Below, piece after piece: positions 1-5,231 of a stretch of DNA of 5,231 bases. The notes below the pieces were generated by a model that worked only from the letters and a program-made list of their open reading frames with translations, was not told where the DNA came from and made no database searches. This DNA is from Ahrensia sp. (GTDB taxonomy: Bacteria > Pseudomonadota > Alphaproteobacteria > Rhizobiales > Rhizobiaceae): assembly GCA_002698425.1 (NCBI GenBank), contig NZXU01000102.1:94371-99601 (forward strand), written 5' to 3'. How positions within the stretch are numbered: position 1 is the stretch's first letter; the number at the start of each line of letters is the position of its first letter. A program made the translations under genes and the position numbers.

Positions 1-914
1 ATGTCGATGCCCGTCGGGCACACGGCGACGCAGGCGTTGCAATCGACGCAATCGCCGACGGACTTGCCTTCGGCGGCGGCCTTCTTGGCGTGGCGCGAAC
101 GCGGTTCGCCGCGCCAGTCATTATAGGTGACGACGAGGGAATCCTCGTCCAGCATCGCCGCCTGGATGCGCGGCCACGGGCACATGTAGATGCACACCTG
201 CTCGCGCATCAGCCCGCCGAAGACATAGGTCGTCGCCGTCAGCACCGCGACGGTCGAATAGGCGATGAACGGCGCCTGGAAGGTGACGAAGTTCCACAGA
301 AGCGTCGGCGCATCGGCGAAATAGAAAATCCACGCGCCGCCCGTCGCCACCGAGATCACCAGGAAGGTCGCGTGGGTGGCGATCAGCTTGCGCGCCTTTT
401 CGAACGACCAAGGCGCCTTGGAAAGACGCATGCGCGCATTGCGGTCGCCCTGCCAGAAGCGTTCGACGGCGATGAACAGGTCGGTCCAAACGGTCTGCGG
501 ACAGGTATAGCCGCACCATGCGCGCCCGACGATGGAGGTGACGAGGAACAGGCCGACGCCGGCCATGACAAGCAGGCCGGCGACGTAGAAGAACTCCTGC
601 GGCCAGATCTCGATGAAGAAGAAATAGAAGCGGCGATTGGCCATGTCGATCAGGATCGCCTGATCGGGCGCATGGGCCCCGCGATCCCATCTGAGCCACG
701 GCGTCACGTAATAGATGCCCAGCGTGATCAGCATGATGATCCACTTGAGCCGCCGGAACCGCCCTTCCGCGCGTTTCGGGAAAATCTGCTCGCGCGCCGC
801 ATAAAGCGGCTGCGCCTTTTGCTTCGCGCCGGCATTGACCGGCTGGACATCCAGGGGCGCAGGCGCGCTCGCGGCGTCCGGGTTCAGTTCTTGAGTGCTG
901 GGCTGATGTTCCAT
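1..914 (-). CDS. ccoG: Cytochrome c oxidase accessory protein CcoG (FixG/RdxA family), 3'-truncated by window edge
   Basis: The reading frame starts at the ATG at 914-912 and stays open for 304 codons to the left edge, so the C-terminal part (family proteins are roughly 480-500 residues) is missing. CcoG is a membrane iron-sulfur protein of cbb3 oxidase biogenesis, reported to act as a Cu(II) reductase that supplies Cu(I) for the CuB site. Visible parts are a variable, Ala/Pro-rich N-terminus (1-35), the family stretch LYAAREQIFPKRAEGRFRRL (38-57), and hydrophobic segments near 57-75, 108-130, 180-200 and 210-233. Two NapH-like cysteine pairs follow, CGYTCP (C134, C138) and CIYMCP (C241, C245). 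A ferredoxin-type 4Fe-4S motif (C289, C292, C295, C299-Pro) sits at the edge. The second ferredoxin motif of the family would lie outside. The ribosome site is weak (AAGAAG about 9 bases upstream), but no better in-frame start lies between it and the upstream box. It is divergent from the symporter gene and lies under an FNR/FixK-like box. The family assignment is secure. Confidence 0.95.
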   Translation of the reverse strand, partial: MEHQPSTQELNPDAASAPAPLDVQPVNAGAKQKAQPLYAAREQIFPKRAEGRFRRLKWIIMLITLGIYYVTPWLRWDRGAHAPDQAILIDMANRRFYFFFIEIWPQEFFYVAGLLVMAGVGLFLVTSIVGRAWCGYTCPQTVWTDLFIAVERFWQGDRNARMRLSKAPWSFEKARKLIATHATFLVISVATGGAWIFYFADAPTLLWNFVTFQAPFIAYSTVAVLTATTYVFGGLMREQVCIYMCPWPRIQAAMLDEDSLVVTYNDWRGEPRSRHAKKAAAEGKSVGDCVDCNACVAVCPTGID

Positions 915-952
915 GTCGGGCCACTTCTTTCCGCCGACCAGATGCCATTTCG

Positions 953-970
953 CAAAGCGGCTTCGCTTTG
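953..970. repeat. Perfect 7-bp inverted repeat overlapping the FNR/FixK box
   Basis: CAAAGCG (953-959) and CGCTTTG (964-970) are exact inverted copies separated by the four bases GCTT. The right arm overlaps the left half of the FNR/FixK-like box by three bases (968-970). It has no T-tract and lies between the box and the ccoG start, so it does not look like a terminator. It could be an operator for a second regulator, or a chance dyad. The symmetry is seen directly; any function is conjecture. Confidence 0.4.
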
Positions 971-981
971 ACTTGCGTCAA
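968..981. promoter_or_regulatory. FNR/FixK-type binding site (anaerobox) upstream of ccoG
   Basis: The sequence TTGAC-TTGC-GTCAA is a perfect inverted repeat of two 5-base half sites with the 4-base spacing of Crp/Fnr-family sites (consensus TTGAT-N4-ATCAA, with C/G allowed at the inner positions in many alphaproteobacterial FnrL/FixK sites). Its centre is 60 bases upstream of the ccoG ATG. If it acts as a class II activator site centred at -41.5, transcription of ccoG would start near 933 and leave a leader of about 18 bases, a sensible geometry for low-oxygen activation. No convincing -10 hexamer for ccoG is visible. The box lies about 108 bases upstream of the symporter ATG and could affect that gene too. 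Which family member binds (FnrL, FixK or an NnrR/Dnr-like protein) cannot be told from the site. Confidence 0.8.
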
Positions 982-1064
982 CTGGTCGGGTCGGACGGCA
1001 AGATTAAGGTGTTCGACAGATGCATTTTTTCCGGCATACTCGCAATTCCGTGTCAATTTGTCAC

Positions 1065-1073
1065 AGGAAGGGG
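1065..1073 (+). promoter_or_regulatory. Ribosome binding site of the symporter gene
   Basis: AGGAAGGGG ends nine bases before the ATG at 1083 and fixes that start. The upstream in-frame ATG at 1020 has no such site and would add 21 residues unlike the usual symporter N-terminus. A possible but weak promoter lies upstream: CATACT at 1035-1040 as a -10, 17 bases after a poor -35 (TTCGAC at 1012-1017). Confidence 0.75.
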
Positions 1074-1082
1074 ACCGGTAGC

Positions 1083-2507
<1,425 letters not shown>

Positions 2508-2540
2508 CGCATTACCGCCCGGCGATCAGGACAGCGCAAC

Positions 2541-2574
2541 AAAAAAGGGCGGTGACCCAAGTCACCGCCCTTTT
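2541..2574. terminator. Bidirectional rho-independent terminator between convergent symporter gene and ccoP
   Basis: A perfect 10-bp GC-rich stem, GGGCGGTGAC (2547-2556) and GTCACCGCCC (2561-2570), closes on the loop CCAA. The stem is extended by four A-T pairs (2543-2546 with 2571-2574). On the plus strand the hairpin is followed by TTTT and further T-rich bases; on the minus strand it is followed by six Ts (complement of A2541-2546). It therefore fits termination from both sides. It starts 34 bases after the symporter stop codon and lies 23 bases past the ccoP stop. The rest of the 90-base gap (2508-2597) shows nothing else. Confidence 0.93.
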
Positions 2575-2597
2575 CGTTTCGTTCGACTGGAGGAGGC

Positions 2598-3470
2598 TTA
2601 CTGGCCGCCGCCGAGGCCGTGGACATAGACGGCCAGCTGCTTGACGGTCGTCTCGCCGAGACGGCTGCTCCAGGCCGGCATCACACCCTGACGCGGGCTC
2701 GACACCTGGGCGACGATGTCGGCATGGGTGCCGCCATAGAGCCAGATCGCGTCCGACAGATTGGGCGCGCCGACTTCGGCCATGCCCTCGCCCGCTTCGC
2801 CGTGACAGAAGCCGCACTGCTCTTCGAAGACCACCGCGCCGCGTTCGGCGGCCGCCTCGTCATACTCCTGACCGGAGAGCTGGCGGACATACCAGGCGAC
2901 GTCGACGATCTGGTCGCGTTCCAGCAACTCGTCGCGCCCGAAAGCGGGCATGTCGGAGATGCGGGTATCGTCGTCCTGATCGTAGCGCACGCCATGCATC
3001 AGCGTGGTGTAGATGTCCTCGATGGTGCCGCCCCAGATCCAGGCGTCGTCATTGAGGTTCGGGTAACCCGGACCGCCCTGCGCGCCGGAGCCATGGCACT
3101 GTTCGCAATAGACCTTGAAGGTCGATGCGCCGCCGGCCGTGGCGAACTGCAGCAATTCGGGATCCGCGCTGACCTCGGTGACGTCGGTCGCCGCGAGCTT
3201 GTCCAGATAGACGGCTTGCGACGCCTTCAGGTCAGTCATCTCCTGGGCGAGTTCGCCACGGCTCGACCAGCCGAGGATACCGGCTGTCGCGCCCGTGATG
3301 CCCGGCCAGGCCGGGTAGAACACGGTATAGGCGAGCGCCCAGATGATGCAGGCGTAGAAGGTCCACAGCCACCAGCGCGGCAGCGGGTTGTTCAGTTCCT
3401 TGATGCCGTCCCATTCGTGACCCGTGGTCTCGACGCCGGAGACTTCATCGATTTCGTTCTTGTCGGCCAT
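2598..3470 (-). CDS. ccoP: cbb3-type cytochrome c oxidase subunit III, diheme cytochrome CcoP (FixP)
   Basis: A complete 290-residue membrane-anchored diheme cytochrome c that passes electrons from soluble cytochrome c or the bc1 complex towards CcoO and CcoN. The N-terminus has the hallmark TTGHEWDGIKELNNPLPRWW (15-34), followed by one membrane span (about 33-53). Two periplasmic cytochrome c domains follow. The first has heme motif CEQCH (122-126) with likely axial Met174 in MPAF; the second has CGFCH (219-223) with likely axial Met264 in MPAW. The two domains share the pattern PNL-[NS]-D-x-W-(x)-GG, consistent with an internal duplication of the domain. The length is typical for the family. 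The ATG at 3470 has a strong ribosome site 8 bases upstream. It is the last gene of ccoNOQP: it begins 3 bases after the ccoQ stop and ends just before the shared terminator. Confidence 0.97.
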   Translation of the reverse strand: MADKNEIDEVSGVETTGHEWDGIKELNNPLPRWWLWTFYACIIWALAYTVFYPAWPGITGATAGILGWSSRGELAQEMTDLKASQAVYLDKLAATDVTEVSADPELLQFATAGGASTFKVYCEQCHGSGAQGGPGYPNLNDDAWIWGGTIEDIYTTLMHGVRYDQDDDTRISDMPAFGRDELLERDQIVDVAWYVRQLSGQEYDEAAAERGAVVFEEQCGFCHGEAGEGMAEVGAPNLSDAIWLYGGTHADIVAQVSSPRQGVMPAWSSRLGETTVKQLAVYVHGLGGGQ

Positions 3471-3473
3471 GGA

Positions 3474-3629
3474 TCAGTCCTCCTTGAAGGGGATGCGGGC
3501 CGCATCGTCACTGGATTTCTTGCCGCCGGGCCGCAGGGTCCACAGGACCACGGCCACGAAGACCGCGAACATGAAGGCCAACCCCCAGCTGTCGGCAAAG
3601 GCGCGCATGTTGTGATAGTCGAGTTCCAT
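3474..3629 (-). CDS. ccoQ: cbb3-type cytochrome c oxidase subunit IV, CcoQ (FixQ)
   Basis: A small gene of 51 codons plus TGA, easily missed by length cut-offs. The protein starts MELDYHNMRAFADSWGL, followed by a single membrane span (about 16-33, GLAFMFAVFVAVVLWTL). A short charged tail begins RPGGKKSSDDAARIPFKED. This is the standard CcoQ plan: a short polar N-terminus, one span, an RP-containing junction and a hydrophilic C-terminus ending in an IPFKED-type motif. CcoQ is a non-catalytic subunit implicated in stability of the oxidase, especially CcoP association. It lies between ccoO and ccoP with gaps of 9 and 3 bases. The start at 3629 is set by AGGAGG 5 bases upstream. The second Met (residue 8) has no such site. 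Confidence 0.94.
   Translation of the reverse strand: MELDYHNMRAFADSWGLAFMFAVFVAVVLWTLRPGGKKSSDDAARIPFKED
3479..3485 (-). promoter_or_regulatory. Shine-Dalgarno of ccoP inside the ccoQ coding end
   Basis: AAGGAGG on the minus strand lies within the last codons of ccoQ (Lys-Glu-Asp) and ends 8 bases before the ccoP ATG. A ribosome finishing ccoQ would cover this site, which suggests translational coupling (inference). Confidence 0.8.
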
Positions 3630-3634
3630 CGCCG

Positions 3635-3640
3635 CCTCCT
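3635..3640 (-). promoter_or_regulatory. Shine-Dalgarno of ccoQ overlapping the ccoO stop codon
   Basis: On the minus strand the ccoO stop TAG (3641-3639) runs directly into the ribosome site, giving TAGGAGG, 5 bases before the ccoQ ATG. Termination of ccoO thus takes place on the ccoQ ribosome site, an arrangement that favours coupled translation. Confidence 0.8.
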
Positions 3641-4370
3641 ACCGGTAGTTTTCTTCGGGTTCGTAGACCGAGAAGTCGACCAGCGTGCCAAGCATCTGGA
3701 GATAGGCGACAAGCGCGTCCATCTCGGTGACCTTGGTCGGATCGCCGTCGAAATCGCCGAGCACGGCCTTCGGATAGCGCTCCTCGAGGCCGGACCAGTC
3801 GGCGTCGGGATTGGCCTGATCCATCAGGTCGGCTTCGGCATTCTCGACCATGTCGTCCGAATAGGGCACGCCCACGCGCCGGTTGGCGATCAGGTGGCCC
3901 GAGACGTTCTCGATTTTCAGTTCCGTGTTGGCGAGGAACGCGTAGGACGGCATCACCGATTCCGGCACCACCGACTGCGGGTGGATCAGGTGCTCGACAT
4001 GCCACTCGTTCGAGTAGCGGCCGCCTACCCGGGCCAGATCAGGCCCGGTTCGTTTCGATCCCCACTGGAACGGATGGTCGTACATCGACTCCGCAGCCAG
4101 CGAGTAGTGACCGTAGCGCTCCACCTCGTCGGTGAACGGACGGATCATCTGGCTGTGGCAGAGGTAGCAGCCCTCGCGCACATAGATGTTCCGGCCGGCC
4201 AGCTCGAGCGGTGAATAGGGACGCATCCCCTCCACCTTCTCGATCGTGTTCTGCAGGTAGAACAGCGGAGCGATCTCGACGATGCCGCCGATCGTCACCA
4301 CGACAAAGGAGGCGGCGAACAGGAGCGTGACGTTCTTTTCGAGAACAGCGTGTTTTTCAATGAAAGACAT
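3639..4370 (-). CDS. ccoO: cbb3-type cytochrome c oxidase subunit II, monoheme cytochrome CcoO (FixO)
   Basis: A complete 243-residue membrane-anchored monoheme cytochrome c of the cbb3 oxidase core, which carries electrons from CcoP to CcoN. The N-terminus [13 protein letters not shown] leads into one membrane span (about 14-36), then the conserved [20 protein letters not shown] (35-54). The heme motif is CYLCH (68-72) within [15 protein letters not shown], and the likely axial ligand is Met140 in VMPSY. The conserved [10 protein letters not shown] (86-95) and [19 protein letters not shown] (106-124) segments are also present. Length and motifs match normal CcoO proteins. The ATG at 4370 has AAGGAG 8 bases upstream, which overlaps the ccoN stop. 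Only 12 bases separate it from ccoN and 9 from ccoQ, so it is part of one operon. Confidence 0.98.
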   Translation of the reverse strand: MSFIEKHAVLEKNVTLLFAASFVVVTIGGIVEIAPLFYLQNTIEKVEGMRPYSPLELAGRNIYVREGCYLCHSQMIRPFTDEVERYGHYSLAAESMYDHPFQWGSKRTGPDLARVGGRYSNEWHVEHLIHPQSVVPESVMPSYAFLANTELKIENVSGHLIANRRVGVPYSDDMVENAEADLMDQANPDADWSGLEERYPKAVLGDFDGDPTKVTEMDALVAYLQMLGTLVDFSVYEPEENYR

Positions 4371-4378
4371 TGGATTGG

Positions 4379-4384
4379 CTCCTT
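4379..4384 (-). promoter_or_regulatory. Shine-Dalgarno of ccoO overlapping the ccoN stop codon
   Basis: On the minus strand the ccoN stop TAA (4385-4383) merges with the ribosome site to read TAAGGAG, 8 bases before the ccoO ATG. It confirms the ccoO start and suggests translational coupling of the two core subunits. Confidence 0.8.
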
Positions 4385-5231
4385 ATTCCGCCGGCGCGAG
4401 CGCCTCGGCCTCGGCGCCCATGGGCACCTCGGACCGCACGTCGCCGCGGATCGTCTTGTAGATGTTGAAGGCCATCACCAGAGCGCCCGCGAGATACAGG
4501 AGCCCACCAACCATGCGCAGCACGTAATAGGGGTGCATCGCAGCGATGGATTCGGCGAAGGAGTAAACCAGATAGCCCTGGTCATCATACTCGCGCCACA
4601 TCAGGCCCTGCATGATGCCCGACACCCACATCACGGCCGCGTAGACCACGATGCCGAGCGTCGCCAGCCAGAAGTGCCAGTTGACGAGGCGCAGGCTGTA
4701 GAGGCGCTGGCGGTTCCACAGTTTCGGCGTCAGGTAGTAGAGCGCGCCGAACGAGATCATGCCGACCCAGCCGAGCGCACCAGAGTGCACGTGGCCGATG
4801 GTCCAGTCCGTGTAGTGGCTGAGCGAGTTGACCGCCTTGATCGACATCATCGGACCTTCGAAGGTCGACATGCCGTAGAAGGCGACCGAGATCACCAGCA
4901 TACGCAGGATCGGGTCGGTTCTGAGCTTGTCCCATGCGCCGGACAGCGTCATCAGGCCGTTGATCATGCCGCCCCAGGAGGGCATCCACAGCATGATCGA
5001 GAACACCATGCCGAGCGTCTGCGCCCAGTCGGGCAGCGCCGTGTAGTGCAGGTGGTGCGGACCGGCCCAGATATAAAGGAAGATCAGCGCCCAGAAGTGG
5101 ATGATCGACAGCCGGTAGGAATAGACCGGACGGCCCGCCTGCTTCGGCACGAAGTAGTACATCATGCCGAGGAAGCCGGCGGTCAGGAAGAAGCCCACCG
5201 CGTTGTGGCCGTACCACCACTGGGTCAGCGC
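4383..5231 (-). CDS. ccoN: cbb3-type cytochrome c oxidase subunit I, CcoN (FixN), N-terminal part cut off by window edge
   Basis: The 3' 282 codons of the catalytic heme-copper subunit, open to the right edge and ending at TAA (4385-4383). The N-terminal part, including the first heme b ligand, is outside. Visible active-site residues (fragment numbering) are His9 in [10 protein letters not shown] (CuB ligand), Tyr53 in YIWAGPHH (the tyrosine cross-linked to a CuB histidine in this class), His59 and His60 (CuB), and His147 and His149 in IGHVHSG (heme b3 and heme b). Glu125 lies in STFEGPMMS. The spacings among these residues equal those in Pseudomonas stutzeri CcoN (H207, Y251, H257, H258, E323, H345, H347). 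Multiple membrane spans fill the rest, and the short tail ends in an acidic, Ala-rich stretch. It is the first gene of ccoNOQP; its promoter is not in the window. Confidence 0.98.
   Translation of the reverse strand, partial: ALTQWWYGHNAVGFFLTAGFLGMMYYFVPKQAGRPVYSYRLSIIHFWALIFLYIWAGPHHLHYTALPDWAQTLGMVFSIMLWMPSWGGMINGLMTLSGAWDKLRTDPILRMLVISVAFYGMSTFEGPMMSIKAVNSLSHYTDWTIGHVHSGALGWVGMISFGALYYLTPKLWNRQRLYSLRLVNWHFWLATLGIVVYAAVMWVSGIMQGLMWREYDDQGYLVYSFAESIAAMHPYYVLRMVGGLLYLAGALVMAFNIYKTIRGDVRSEVPMGAEAEALAPAE

Noticed and set aside
90..1056. Long open frames overlapping ccoG (plus strand 90-971, minus strand 121-1056)
   Set aside because: They are out-of-frame shadows of ccoG. The true ccoG frame has no stop within the window and carries all the expected cysteine motifs.
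1051..1063. Direct repeat TGTCA-N3-TGTCA-like sequence just before the symporter ribosome site
   Set aside because: The copies are only five bases long, lie directly before the start codon, and match no recognised operator, so chance is the simplest explanation.
1020..1082. Upstream ATG at 1020 as an alternative symporter start
   Set aside because: It has no Shine-Dalgarno site and adds an arginine- and histidine-rich stretch foreign to the family. The ATG at 1083 has AGGAAGGGG at good spacing.
2619..4214. A 531-codon open frame on the plus strand, antisense to ccoP, ccoQ and ccoO
   Set aside because: It lies wholly opposite three genes with full heme motifs and ribosome sites. Its product is rich in Asp, Arg, Gly and His with no recognisable domain, as expected from the antisense frame of GC-rich genes.
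5196..5198. GTG codon at 5198-5196 as a start of a shorter ccoN protein
   Set aside because: The frame continues upstream to the window edge with conserved CcoN residues, including the CuB histidine in WWYGHN. This codon is an internal valine.

Overview
This GC-rich window carries most of a cbb3-type cytochrome c oxidase (cco/fix) locus, with an unrelated sodium:amino-acid symporter gene set between its structural and assembly parts. The protein signatures point to a proteobacterium, most likely an alphaproteobacterium: the CcoP N-terminus has the TTGHEWDGIKELNNPLPRWW-type signature, and an FNR/FixK-type box lies upstream of ccoG. No genus can be named from the sequence.

Layout from left to right. 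Positions 1-914 (minus strand) hold the 5' 304 codons of ccoG, the polyferredoxin-type assembly factor, which runs off the left edge. Positions 915-1082 are the divergent intergenic region. It holds a perfectly symmetric FNR/FixK-like box (968-981) and an overlapping inverted repeat (953-970). Positions 1083-2507 (plus strand) hold a complete AgcS-family sodium:alanine/glycine symporter. Positions 2508-2597 hold a strong, apparently bidirectional intrinsic terminator between convergent genes. Positions 2598-5231 (minus strand) hold ccoP, ccoQ, ccoO and the 3' part of ccoN. These are transcribed in the order N-O-Q-P as a tightly packed operon whose promoter lies off the right edge.

Function. 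CcoN is the catalytic subunit (heme b, heme b3 and CuB). CcoO and CcoP are membrane-anchored mono- and di-heme c-type subunits that bring electrons from cytochrome c or the bc1 complex. CcoQ is the small single-span subunit. CcoG is thought to reduce copper for delivery to the CuB site. Together they support high-affinity respiration at low oxygen, which agrees with the FNR/FixK-type box before ccoG. The other usual assembly genes (ccoH, ccoI, ccoS) would be expected to the left of the window, but they are not visible.

All metal and heme ligands that should fall within the visible parts are present, and no gene looks broken. The region is essentially a standard respiratory locus. Its notable points are the intercalated symporter on the opposite strand, the regulatory dyads in the divergent region, and the repeated overlap of stop codons or gene ends with Shine-Dalgarno sequences in ccoNOQP. 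I found no evidence for a previously undescribed system.
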